This document shows positions 26,038 to 32,934 of a stretch of DNA of 40,293 nt, one piece after another. Positions within the stretch are counted from its first letter, which is position 1, and the number at the start of each line of letters is the position of its first letter. The notes under the pieces are model-generated. The model did not search any database and was not told the origin of the DNA. It worked only from the letters and a program-made list of their open reading frames with translations. The translations under genes were made by a program, and so were the position numbers. Source of the stretch: DASSKW01 sp035701115 (lineage in GTDB: Bacteria > Pseudomonadota > Gammaproteobacteria > Natronospirales > REEB76); assembly GCA_035701115.1 (NCBI GenBank), contig DASSOA010000029.1, positions 1-40,293 on the forward strand, given 5' to 3'.

Positions 26038-26186
26038 GGATGAGGAGAGTTGGTGGCGCAGGACGGCGCGTTTATGTGGTTACGATCACGCCGGTGCTGG
26101 CGGAGTCGCCTTATGAACGGTAGCCGTGACTACAGAGGGCCGTTGGGCTGACGAAGGCAGCCGAACATCTTGCAAATTACATTCGC

Positions 26187-26219
26187 AAATAAAAAGCCGC
26201 CGGCAAATACCGGCGGCTT
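26187..26219 (-). terminator. Intrinsic terminator of ssrA
   Basis: On the minus strand AAGCCGCCGG, loop tatttg, CCGGCGGCTT followed by TTTATTT. The 10-bp stem begins 5 nt after the tmRNA CCA end, so it confirms both the strand and the 3' boundary of ssrA. Confidence 0.92.
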
Positions 26220-26240
26220 GATTTGGTGGAGGCGGCGGGA

Positions 26241-26506
26241 CAGCTGATCCATTTCTTTCGAAACGGGCTGGACTATGCCTTCATCCTGCAAGCAGGATGC
26301 GGAGCGTGTTATCCGGTCTTGCAACCGAATCCTAGTGTCCGCTCAGTCGAATGATGTCAGCGGATCTATGAGTCTCTACAGGGCAGGCCTGAAGTTCGCC
26401 TTCTTCCTACCCCTCGGCGTTGCCATGCCGTCTTGCGACGGCGAAGGGTTCACCGATGTGAGCTCCGTTTTCACTTTGCCCTCGCGGGCAAAGGCGACCC
26501 AGGTTG
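26241..26506 (-). ncRNA. Group I self-splicing intron in the ssrA T-loop
   Basis: A 266-nt ribozyme without an ORF. Helices by plus-strand position: P1, exon CGAT (26510-26507) with guide GTCG (26498-26495), giving the U-G splice-site wobble. P2 (26474-26493), GCGA loop. P3, CGGAGC/GCTCCG (26462-26467, 26300-26305). P4, TCGGTG/CGCCGA (26451-26456, 26414-26419). P5 (26427-26442), GCAA loop. P6, GGGTAGG/CCTGCCC (26406-26412, 26381-26387). P7 from R motif TGTAGAGACT (26371-26380) and S motif AAGGCATAGTCC (26270-26281). P8 (26282-26299). P9 (26251-26264), GAAA loop. The last base is G. Core strings ATGGCAACGCCGAG and GAAGGCATAGTCCAG match, from memory, the Azoarcus tRNA-Ile intron. About 65 nt between P7 and P3 can fold into two extra hairpins (P7.1/P7.2-like), so the subgroup is open. 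Confidence 0.93.
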
Positions 26507-26736
26507 ATCGAACCCGCGTCCGCAAGCCCTCCGCCCTCAGCTCTACATGCGTAGCACACGTCTTTGATTTAACTGGCGGCTACCCGACGGGCAGGGAAAA
26601 CCGACGGCGAGTCCGGTATTTTTTAGCAGTCCGGCGCCGGATGCACCTGACCACGATCTTGTGAGCACGACCTCTGAAACGTTTCCGAGGAAACTCTGGA
26701 CGCACAAGCACGGCTCCAGTCAGAGGCTAGCCGGGA

Positions 26737-26769
26737 TTAGGCGGCTAGGGCGTAGTTGCTATCGTTCGC
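26737..26769 (-). other. tmRNA tag-peptide reading frame (ANDSNYALAA)
   Basis: The frame from resume codon GCG to TAA encodes ANDSNYALAA. It differs from the E. coli tag ANDENYALAA only by Ser for Glu at position 4. The SspB-binding AND-NY portion and the ClpX-recognised LAA end are conserved, which supports the tmRNA call and shows that the mRNA-like part is intact. Confidence 0.93.
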
Positions 26770-26898
26770 AGCTAAGCGTTTTTGCAAGACAGTTTTACGA
26801 GGAATCCTGCACCTCGGCATGCACTTCAGGTTTCGCGACCCACGTCGAGACCAAGTCGCCCCCACAGTGACGTGACTATTCTATAGGTAAATGGGGTG

Positions 26899-26921
26899 AC
26901 CGGCTAAGGAATCAAGCCGGT
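26899..26921. other. Hairpin between smpB and ssrA
   Basis: ACCGGCT, 9-nt loop, AGCCGGT in the 74-bp gap between the smpB stop and the tmRNA 5' end. There is no U-tract on either strand. It may protect the smpB mRNA end, act as a weak terminator, or be a processing site if smpB and ssrA are co-transcribed. Confidence 0.45.
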
Positions 26922-26937
26922 TATTGAACGTTGATTT

Positions 26938-27414
26938 TCAGCCGTGCCGCACCAGGCGGTCTTTCTGGCGCTGCCAGTCGCGGTCTTTTTCGGTGGCGCG
27001 CTTGTCGTGCAGTTTCTTGCCCTTGGCGAGGCCGACTTCGAGTTTGGCGCGGCCGCGTTTCCAGTACAGCGCCAGCGGGATGAGGGTATAGCCTTTGCGT
27101 TCGACGGCGCCGATCAGCCGGTCGAGTTCGCCGCGGTTCAGCAGCAGCTTGCGGGTGCGAGTCGGGTCGGGGTGGATGTGGGTGGAGGCGGTCGGCAAGG
27201 GTGTGACGTGCGCGCCGAGCAGCCAGGCTTCGCCGTTCTTGATGACGACGTAGCTTTCGGTGATCTGGGCCTTGGAGGCGCGCAGGCTTTTGACTTCCCA
27301 GCCTTCGAGCGCAATGCCGGCTTCGATCCGTTCTTCGATGAAGTATTCGTGGCGCGCCCGTTTGTTGAGGGCGATGGTGGCAGGCGCGGCCTTGTTATCG
27401 TCTTTCTTGTTCAT
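26938..27414 (-). CDS. smpB: SsrA-binding protein SmpB
   Basis: Protein partner of tmRNA in trans-translation: it binds the tRNA-like domain and occupies the decoding centre. The product has 158 residues, normal length. Conserved segments include ATIALNKRARHEYFIEERIE, GIALEGWEVKSLRASKAQIT, SYVVIKNGEAWLLGAHVTPL and the basic C-terminal tail KLHDKRATEKDRDWQRQKDR. The N-terminus MNKKDDNK aligns with known SmpB starts. There is no Shine-Dalgarno before the ATG, and a TATAAT box ends only 5 nt upstream. Adjacent ssrA on the same strand is the natural functional partner. Confidence 0.96.
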   Translation of the reverse strand: MNKKDDNKAAPATIALNKRARHEYFIEERIEAGIALEGWEVKSLRASKAQITESYVVIKNGEAWLLGAHVTPLPTASTHIHPDPTRTRKLLLNRGELDRLIGAVERKGYTLIPLALYWKRGRAKLEVGLAKGKKLHDKRATEKDRDWQRQKDRLVRHG

Positions 27415-27419
27415 GCGGC

Positions 27420-27425
27420 ATTATA
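27420..27425 (-). promoter_or_regulatory. TATAAT box immediately before smpB
   Basis: Minus-strand TATAAT with only gccgc between it and the smpB ATG. If it is the -10 box, transcription would begin at or within one or two bases of the start codon, giving a leaderless mRNA. The -35 region (GCGAGC at 17 nt) is poor, so this is a candidate only. Confidence 0.35.
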
Positions 27426-27533
27426 GCGTGAGCAGGTTCCGCGCTCGCGCGCCGTTGTACCGGGAAGGCGGATGGCTCAAAATCGCGGCTTCGTGTTCAA
27501 GGACCGGGTTACCGCGCAGTTCGGGAGAGATGC

Positions 27534-27971
27534 ATGCGCAAAGTGAACAAGAGCGCGCTGGTACCGTATCCGGCGGAGCAGATGTACGAACTGGTCAACG
27601 ACATCGAGCGTTACCCGGAGTTTCTGCCCTGGTGCCGCGGTGCACGTGTGGTGTCGCAGACCGAGCGCGAGATGCAGGCAACCCTTGACCTCTCACGCGG
27701 CGGATTGCACAAGACATTCACGACGCACAACACCCTTGAACCCGGTCGTAGCATCACCATGACGCTTGAACACGGACCATTCCGGCATCTTGAAGGCCGC
27801 TGGCAGTTCGTGGATCTGGGGCCGGATGGATCCAAGGTGACGCTCGACATGGAATTCGAGTTCGCCGGCGCGCTGCTGGACATGATGGCGGGGCCGGTCT
27901 TCCACGAAATCACCAATTCACTGGTGGACGCGTTCATCCGCCGTGCGGCGAACCTGTATGGCAATGGCTGA
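27534..27971 (+). CDS. ratA: RatA / Coq10-type START-domain protein
   Basis: A 145-residue polyketide-cyclase/START-fold protein. The hallmark N-terminus is VNKSALVPYPAEQMYELVND followed by IERYPEFLPWCRGARVV. The C-terminus has GPVFHEITNSLVDAFIRRA. In E. coli the homologue was described as a 50S-binding toxin; mitochondrial Coq10 homologues bind ubiquinone, and a chaperone role in respiration is equally likely. The ATG follows GGGAGAG. It overlaps rnfH, and is divergent from smpB, the usual gammaproteobacterial order. Confidence 0.93.
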   Translation: MRKVNKSALVPYPAEQMYELVNDIERYPEFLPWCRGARVVSQTEREMQATLDLSRGGLHKTFTTHNTLEPGRSITMTLEHGPFRHLEGRWQFVDLGPDGSKVTLDMEFEFAGALLDMMAGPVFHEITNSLVDAFIRRAANLYGNG

Positions 27972-28272
27972 GCCCATTCACGTTGAAGTGGTATACGCAT
28001 TGCCTGACCGGCAGGTGGTGGTAACGGTCGCGCTGGAGCGTGGCGCGACGGTACAGGATGCGATTACCCGGTCGGGTCTCTTGCAGCAGTTTCCGGATAT
28101 TGATTTGACGCAACGGCGCGTGGGCATCTTCGGCCGGCTGGCATCACTCAACGAAACGCTGAAAGCGGACGATCGGGTTGAAATCTACCGGCCGCTCGCA
28201 CGCGACCCGAAGCAGGCTCGGCGCGAACTCGCGAAGGCCGGCAAGACGATGGGCGGCAGCAAACGCGACTAA
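27964..28272 (+). CDS. rnfH: RnfH family ubiquitin-like protein
   Basis: A small protein of 102 residues with a beta-grasp (ubiquitin-like) fold; function unclear despite the name, which came from its position near rnf genes in some bacteria. The pattern IHVEVVYALPDRQVVVTVAL, DIDLTQRRVGIFGRLASLNE and DDRVEIYRPLARDPKQARRE is diagnostic. It starts inside ratA (8-bp overlap); the ATG at 27958 is equally possible. Translational coupling with ratA is likely. The end is convergent with bamE, 8 bp apart. Confidence 0.92.
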   Translation: MAEPIHVEVVYALPDRQVVVTVALERGATVQDAITRSGLLQQFPDIDLTQRRVGIFGRLASLNETLKADDRVEIYRPLARDPKQARRELAKAGKTMGGSKRD

Positions 28273-28280
28273 AGCAGCGG

Positions 28281-28598
28281 TCAGCCACCCCGATCGTTGA
28301 CCGGCACCTTTTCGACACTGACGACCTTGCCATCCTTGAATATCACGACTACGTGCTTTTTCAGCACTTGTCCGTCTTCCAGATCGTCGTAAAACATGTA
28401 GTCCCAGCGGTCCGGATGGAAAGGGTCGCGGACCATGGCCGGTCCCATGACGTACTCGACCTGGGTCTGCGTCATGCCCGGCTTGAGTTTGGCGATCATG
28501 TCGTCGGTGATGAAATTCCCCTGCTTGATGTCGGGGCGGTAGGCGCAGGCCAGCAGTACGAGCGGCAGCAGCAGGGCGAGTTTCTTGAGGAAGCGCAT
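28281..28598 (-). CDS. bamE: Outer membrane protein assembly factor BamE
   Basis: Lipoprotein subunit of the BAM complex that folds outer-membrane beta-barrels. The product has 105 residues with a signal ending LVLLAC (lipobox Cys18). The SmpA/OmlA domain carries KLKPGMTQTQVEYVMGPAMV, DRWDYMFYDDLEDGQVLKKH and VVVIFKDGKVVSVEKV. The frame is open far upstream, but the ATG at 28598 is the one that begins a lipoprotein signal. It is divergent from fur, an arrangement conserved widely (omlA-fur). Confidence 0.95.
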   Translation of the reverse strand: MRFLKKLALLLPLVLLACAYRPDIKQGNFITDDMIAKLKPGMTQTQVEYVMGPAMVRDPFHPDRWDYMFYDDLEDGQVLKKHVVVIFKDGKVVSVEKVPVNDRGG

Positions 28599-28609
28599 GA
28601 GTATCCGGG

Positions 28610-28637
28610 TTGCGTTGCGGGGCGGGTAGGCGATAAT
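28610..28637 (+). promoter_or_regulatory. Candidate fur promoter
   Basis: TTGCGT (28610-28615), 16 nt, GATAAT (28632-28637) in the 75-bp gap shared with bamE. The predicted start is about 30 nt before the fur GTG. I see no convincing Fur box. Confidence 0.4.
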
Positions 28638-28673
28638 AACCGAATACCCGCTGTTCCGAGAAGTGCGCGCGCC

Positions 28674-29096
28674 GTGGAAAACCAGGACCTTCGCAACGCC
28701 GGCCTGAAAGTGACCCTGCCGAGGGTCAAGATTCTGGAGATTCTTGAGCGCAGCAATCCCCGTCACATGAGCGCGGAGGACATGTACAAGGCGCTGCTCG
28801 AATCCGGGGACGATATTGGCCTGGCCACGGTGTACCGGGTGCTGACCCAGTTCGAAAGTGCCGGTCTGGTGACGCGGCATCATTTCGAGGGCGGTCACTC
28901 GGTGTTCGAGCTCAATCAGGGTACCCACCACGATCACATCGTGTGCGTCAAGTGCGGCCGGGTGGATGAATTCGTGGATCAGGAAATCGAGAAGCGCCAG
29001 AAGCAGATCGCATCCGCGAAAGGCTACGAAATCACCGATCACTCGCTTTATCTTTACGGCATCTGCCCGAACTGCCGCAAGACGATAGACAGGTAA
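28674..29096 (+). CDS. fur: Ferric uptake regulator Fur
   Basis: Iron-responsive dimeric repressor, 140 residues. Winged-helix segment: LRNAGLKVTLPRVKILEILE, DIGLATVYRVLTQFESAGLV. Metal-site features: HHFEGGHSVFEL, THHDHIVCVKCGRVDEF (Cys91, Cys94) and CPNC (Cys131, Cys134), the structural zinc cysteines. The start is GTG at 28674 with GAGAAG upstream; this gives the canonical MENQDLRNAGLKVT N-terminus. It is divergent from bamE and convergent with recN (12 bp apart). Confidence 0.97.
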   Translation: MENQDLRNAGLKVTLPRVKILEILERSNPRHMSAEDMYKALLESGDDIGLATVYRVLTQFESAGLVTRHHFEGGHSVFELNQGTHHDHIVCVKCGRVDEFVDQEIEKRQKQIASAKGYEITDHSLYLYGICPNCRKTIDR

Positions 29097-29108
29097 CCCG
29101 GCAGCGTT

Positions 29109-30788
29109 TCAGGTTTCCTGACCGGCGCGCGCCAGCATTTCACGCGCGTGTTTGCGCGTGGTTTCCGTGATTTCGATTCCACCCAGCATCCGCGCCAGTT
29201 CCTCGACCTGCAATTTGCGATCGAGCACGTCAATGCGCGTGAGCGTGGTTTTGGTTTGCATTTCCTTGCTGACGCGCAGATGCTGATGCGCCTGCGAGGC
29301 GACCTGCGGCAGATGCGTGACGCACAGCACCTGACGGCGTTCGCCGAGTGCGCGCAGACGGCGGCCGACAATTTCCGCGACGCCGCCGCCAATACCCGCA
29401 TCCACTTCGTCGAACACCATCGAAGGAATGGCGGTCGCCTGTGCCGCAATCACCTGGATAGCGAGCGAGATCCGCGACAGTTCGCCGCCGGATGCGACTT
29501 TGGCAAGCGGCTTGAGCGGTTGCCCTTTGTTGGCGGTGACCATGAATTCGACGCTGTCCATCCCGGTCGCCGTAAAACGCTCGGGCTCGAAGGCATTGAC
29601 TTCAACCGCGAATTTGCCGCCGGGCATGCCGAGTTCCTGCATCACGGCCGTGACTTTGCGTCCCAGATCGGTGGCGGTCTTGATGCGCTGCGCATGCAGG
29701 GATGTCGCTGCCTTGCGGCAGGCTTCGTGCAGCACGCGCACGCGTTCGTCGAGTTCCTGCAGGGTGATTTCGGCGCGTTCCAGTTGCTGCAGTTCGTCGC
29801 TCAACGATTGCAGGTGAGGCAGCAGCGCCTGTGGTTCGACATGATGCTTGCGCGCGAGTTCGTGCAATATCCCGAGGCGATCCTCGACCCACTGCAGGCG
29901 CTGCGGATCCATGTCCATGTCGGCCAGATAGCGGCGCAGAACGTCGCCTGCTTCGCTCAACTGAGCTTCCGCGGCCGTGAGGATTTCCATGACGCCGCCA
30001 AGACGTGAATCCAGTGCCGCCAGCTTTTCCAGTTCGCGCGCGGAATGTGCCACCAGCTGGTATGCCGAGCCGTCTTCATTTTCGTACAGGGCGGCGAGCG
30101 CGCTTTGCGCGCCATCGGCAAGCCGGCCGCCGTTGGCAAGCCGCTGATGTTCTTCATCGAGCGCCGTGACTTCATCGGGCTCGAGCTTGAGCGCTTCGAG
30201 TTCGTTGACCTGATAACGCAACATCTCGATCCGCGCATCGCGATCCGATGCCGCGTTGCGCAGGCGCTCGAGTTGTTCGTGCGCGGATTTCCATTCACGG
30301 AACAGGCGGGCGGTATCGCTCAACAGCGCATCGTGCTGTCCGTAACCGTCCAGCAGCCGCATTTGAGTGTCGCGGCGCAACAGCGACTGGTGTTCGTGCT
30401 GACCGTGAATGTCCACCAGCTGTTCGCCGAGTTCCTTGAGCTGCTGCAGCGGCACGCTGCGGCCGTTGATCTGTCCGCGTGAGCGGCCGTCGGCGCCGAT
30501 GATGCGGCGCAGGATGCATTCGCCGTCTGCACTGAGCTCGTGTTCCTCAAGCCAGGCGGCGGTGTCCGGCACATCGCGGAGGTCGAATTCGGCGGTGATG
30601 TCGGCGCGCTCCGCGCCCTGCCGCACCACGCCCGCGTCGGCACGGTCGCCCAGTACCATGCCGAGCGCATCAACCAGAATGGATTTGCCCGCGCCGGTTT
30701 CACCGGTCAGCACGCTCATGCCGGTGCCGAGATCCAGTTCCAGTGCGTCGATGATGGCGAAATCGCGGATTGCGATGTGCGTCAGCAT
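29109..30788 (-). CDS. recN: DNA repair protein RecN
   Basis: SMC-like ATPase of double-strand-break repair, 559 residues. Walker A GETGAGKS is at 29-36. A coiled-coil middle (about 155-370) is followed by the signature-type region VASGGELSRISLAIQVIAAQ and Walker B SMVFDEVDAGIGGGVAEIVG. A D-loop/H-loop stretch CVTHLPQVASQAHQHLRVSK follows. It begins 9 bp after nadK, so the two form an operon. No obvious SOS box was seen before nadK. Confidence 0.96.
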   Translation of the reverse strand: MLTHIAIRDFAIIDALELDLGTGMSVLTGETGAGKSILVDALGMVLGDRADAGVVRQGAERADITAEFDLRDVPDTAAWLEEHELSADGECILRRIIGADGRSRGQINGRSVPLQQLKELGEQLVDIHGQHEHQSLLRRDTQMRLLDGYGQHDALLSDTARLFREWKSAHEQLERLRNAASDRDARIEMLRYQVNELEALKLEPDEVTALDEEHQRLANGGRLADGAQSALAALYENEDGSAYQLVAHSARELEKLAALDSRLGGVMEILTAAEAQLSEAGDVLRRYLADMDMDPQRLQWVEDRLGILHELARKHHVEPQALLPHLQSLSDELQQLERAEITLQELDERVRVLHEACRKAATSLHAQRIKTATDLGRKVTAVMQELGMPGGKFAVEVNAFEPERFTATGMDSVEFMVTANKGQPLKPLAKVASGGELSRISLAIQVIAAQATAIPSMVFDEVDAGIGGGVAEIVGRRLRALGERRQVLCVTHLPQVASQAHQHLRVSKEMQTKTTLTRIDVLDRKLQVEELARMLGGIEITETTRKHAREMLARAGQET

Positions 30789-30797
30789 GCGGTGCGT

Positions 30798-31685
30798 TCA
30801 ATCCTCGCGCGGTGTGCGGGCATTCTGGCCCCAATGGAGTTTGGTGCGCAGGATTTTATAGTAATCGTAGCTGCGTGGATGGATAAAGCGGACGCTGTGT
30901 GCGGCGCGCTGTACGCGCACCCGGTCGCCGATTTCCATGGGCTGGCTGTGCTGGCCGTCGCAGGTCACTTGGGCGCGACCTCCGTGGGTGCTGCTCAAAA
31001 CGATTTCGACGCTGCTGTTGCCGTTGACCACAATCGGCCGGTCGCCGAGAGCATGGGGACAAATCGGTACCAGCGTCACCGCGTCGAGCGCGGGATGCAG
31101 AATGGAGCCGCCGCCCGAGAGCGCATACGCGGTTGATCCGGTCGGCGTGGCGATGATGATTCCGTCGGCGCGATGCGCGCATACAAATTTCCCGTTCACG
31201 TGGGTTTCGAATTCGATCAGGCGTCCGCCGTCCGCTTTCTGCACCACGACATCGTTGAGCGCGGGCGCACAGGGCAGGGTGGATGTGCCTCTGATCAGGC
31301 TGGCATCCAGCAGCAGGCGCGCTTCTTCCTCGTAATCGCCACGCAGGATGGCCGCGACTTCGTCAGCCATGGTGTCCGGTGAGATATCGGCCAGAAACCC
31401 CAGCCGGCCGAGATTGATGCCGACCAGCGGAACCGGCCGCGAGGCGATGGAGTACGCCGCTTTGAGCATGGTGCCGTCACCGCCCACGACCATGATGAGG
31501 TCGGCCCGCTGACACACCGTTTCGCGGGGCAGCGGTTCGGTGCCCTGCGGCGCGGTGAGGCTGGCGTCCACCAGCACACGGGCGCCGCCTTCCTGCAAAT
31601 GGCCCGCCAGGGTTGCAAGGGTGCGTGTCACTGCGGGGTCGTGCTCGCGCCCGAGGATGCCGACCGTGGGAAAGAGCTGCGACAT
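30798..31685 (-). CDS. nadK: NAD kinase
   Basis: Phosphorylates NAD to NADP using ATP or polyphosphate; cytoplasmic, 295 residues. The catalytic GGDGTML motif is at 68-74. The NAD-binding region includes the conserved TPTGSTAYALSGGGSILHPA. The start ATG gives MSQLFPTVGILGREHD, the normal family start. It is the first gene of nadK-recN and divergent from hrcA across the CIRCE region. Confidence 0.96.
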   Translation of the reverse strand: MSQLFPTVGILGREHDPAVTRTLATLAGHLQEGGARVLVDASLTAPQGTEPLPRETVCQRADLIMVVGGDGTMLKAAYSIASRPVPLVGINLGRLGFLADISPDTMADEVAAILRGDYEEEARLLLDASLIRGTSTLPCAPALNDVVVQKADGGRLIEFETHVNGKFVCAHRADGIIIATPTGSTAYALSGGGSILHPALDAVTLVPICPHALGDRPIVVNGNSSVEIVLSSTHGGRAQVTCDGQHSQPMEIGDRVRVQRAAHSVRFIHPRSYDYYKILRTKLHWGQNARTPRED

Positions 31686-31723
31686 GCGCTGCAGAATCCT
31701 GATGCGTGGCGGAAAGGGCCTAC

Positions 31724-31729
31724 ATTATA
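31724..31729 (-). promoter_or_regulatory. Candidate nadK -10 box
   Basis: Minus-strand TATAAT, 38 bp before the nadK ATG. At 17 nt upstream the -35 match (AAGGGT) is poor. The box lies only 12 bp from the -35 of the hrcA promoter on the other strand, so the two polymerase sites would overlap. Confidence 0.45.
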
Positions 31730-31741
31730 GGGGCTAAGTCC

Positions 31742-31770
31742 TTGACACCCTTGGGGCTGATTGCTAATTT
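31742..31770 (+). promoter_or_regulatory. Sigma-70-type promoter of hrcA
   Basis: TTGACA (31742-31747), 17 nt, TAATTT (31765-31770). The predicted start is near 31777, within the CIRCE element, so bound HrcA would block initiation. No sigma-32 pattern (CCCCAT-type -10) was seen. Confidence 0.75.
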
Positions 31771-31775
31771 TGCTT

Positions 31776-31802
31776 TTGGCACTCTGGCTTCCGGAGTGCC
31801 AA
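31776..31802. promoter_or_regulatory. CIRCE element (HrcA operator)
   Basis: TTGGCACTC, 9-nt spacer tggcttccg, GAGTGCCAA: a perfect 9-9-9 inverted repeat matching the CIRCE consensus (TTAGCACTC-N9-GAGTGCTAA) apart from one symmetric position pair. One further base pairs on each side (31775 and 31803). It lies between the hrcA promoter and start codon, giving autoregulation by HrcA. Confidence 0.95.
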
Positions 31803-31855
31803 ACGAGCATCATGTCCAGGGTTACCGGAACCCGAAATTCACGTGTGAATTCCAG

Positions 31856-32911
31856 ATGATCGACAGTGGCCTTTCCGAACGTGCCCAGCAGCTGCTCAAG
31901 CTGCTGGTAGAGCGCTACATCCGCGAGGGCGAACCGGTCGGTTCGCGCACGCTGTCGCGTGATTCCGGGATGGATCTGAGTCCGGCCAGCATTCGCAATG
32001 TGATGGCGGATCTCGAGGACCTGGGCTTTGTCGTTTCACCGCACACGTCCGCCGGCCGGGTACCCACGGTCAAAGGCTACCGTTTTTTCGTCGACACCCT
32101 GCTCACGGTAAAACCGCTCGAGCAACAGGAAGTCCGACTGCTGCGCCAGCAACTGGCCATCGAGGAAACCGAGACCAATCCGCAGACCCTGCTGACGAGT
32201 GCGTCGGGCATGCTGTCGGCGATCACCCACATGACCGGCGTGGTCACGCTGCCGAAGCGCGAACATGTTTCCTGGCGCCATATCGAATTCGTGCGGCTGT
32301 CTGAAAAGCGGGTGCTGGTCATCCTGGTGGTAAACGACGGCGAAGTGCAGAACCGGATGCTGAATCTGGACCGCAATTACGAAGCGTCCGAGTTGCAGCA
32401 GATCAGCAACTACCTGAACACGCACTTTGCAGGCAAGGATATCAATACGGTTCGGGAAGAGCTGCTCAGGGAAATGCACCGCACGCGCGAGAACATGAAC
32501 AACCTGATGCTGGCCGCAATCCAGATGGCCGAAAAGGTATTCGACGTGCGCGGCCGGGATGAGAACCGCAGTTACGTGATGGCTGGCGAAACCAACCTGA
32601 TGGAATGGGCGGAACTTTCGGATGTCGAGAAACTGCGCCGTCTGTTCGATGCCTTCAACCGCAAGCGCGATATCCTGCAACTCCTGGACAAATGCATTGC
32701 CGCGGACGGCGTGCAGATTTTCATCGGCGAGGAATCCGGTTACCAGGTGCTGGACGAATGCAGCGTGGTGACCGCCCCTTATAAAGTGGATGATCAGGTA
32801 GTGGGGGTGCTGGGCGTCATCGGCCCCACCCGCATGGCCTACGAACGTGTGATTCCGATCGTGGACATGACGGCGCGCCTGCTCACGGCCGCCTTGAATC
32901 CGCGCAAATGA
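31856..32911 (+). CDS. hrcA: Heat-inducible transcriptional repressor HrcA
   Basis: Repressor of class I heat-shock genes, 351 residues. The winged-helix N-terminus reads ERAQQLLKLLVERYIREGEP, GSRTLSRDSGMDLSPASIRN, VMADLEDLGFVVSPHTSAGR; the dimerisation and inserted domains follow (LPKREHVSWRHIEFVRLSEK). The C-terminal GVLGVIGPTRMAYERVIPIV is conserved. The frame is open upstream through the CIRCE region. I chose the ATG at 31856 because it lies downstream of the operator and gives the normal N-terminus; its ribosome site is weak. It heads hrcA-grpE-dnaK-dnaJ. Confidence 0.96.
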   Translation: MIDSGLSERAQQLLKLLVERYIREGEPVGSRTLSRDSGMDLSPASIRNVMADLEDLGFVVSPHTSAGRVPTVKGYRFFVDTLLTVKPLEQQEVRLLRQQLAIEETETNPQTLLTSASGMLSAITHMTGVVTLPKREHVSWRHIEFVRLSEKRVLVILVVNDGEVQNRMLNLDRNYEASELQQISNYLNTHFAGKDINTVREELLREMHRTRENMNNLMLAAIQMAEKVFDVRGRDENRSYVMAGETNLMEWAELSDVEKLRRLFDAFNRKRDILQLLDKCIAADGVQIFIGEESGYQVLDECSVVTAPYKVDDQVVGVLGVIGPTRMAYERVIPIVDMTARLLTAALNPRK

Positions 32912-32934
32912 ACCCCAGATTTTGAAACACGTGT

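Larger units (their letters stand above)
26224..26863 (-). ncRNA. ssrA: tmRNA gene interrupted by a group I intron
   Basis: Transfer-messenger RNA frees stalled ribosomes with SmpB and appends a degradation tag. The 5' end GGGGGCGACTTGGTCTCGAC (26863 downward) and the 3' end CGCCTCC-ACCA (to 26224) form a seven-pair acceptor stem that includes the alanine identity pair G3-U70. Conserved internal segments include GTGGGTCGCGAAACCTGAAG, GTGCATGCCGAGG, the tag frame at 26769-26737, and AAATCAAAGACGTG and GCTACGCATGTAGA near the 3' side. The total is 640 nt, but removing 26241-26506 leaves 374 nt, a normal length, with T-arm GCGGG-TTCGATT-CCCGC. smpB lies 74 bp upstream on the same strand, and a terminator follows at once. 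A loose -10 (TATAGA) lies about 22 nt before the 5' end. Confidence 0.95.

Noticed and set aside
26224..26506. Genomic island or IS inserted in ssrA instead of an intron
   Set aside because: No integrase, no ORF, no duplicated ssrA 3' end and no terminal inverted repeats. The insert has all group I helices and ends at bases that rebuild the T-arm.
26275..26870. Plus-strand open frames (26275-26664 and 26661-26870) as small proteins
   Set aside because: They lie on the opposite strand of ssrA and its intron. The sequence is explained by tmRNA and ribozyme structure, and the translations have no protein-like pattern.
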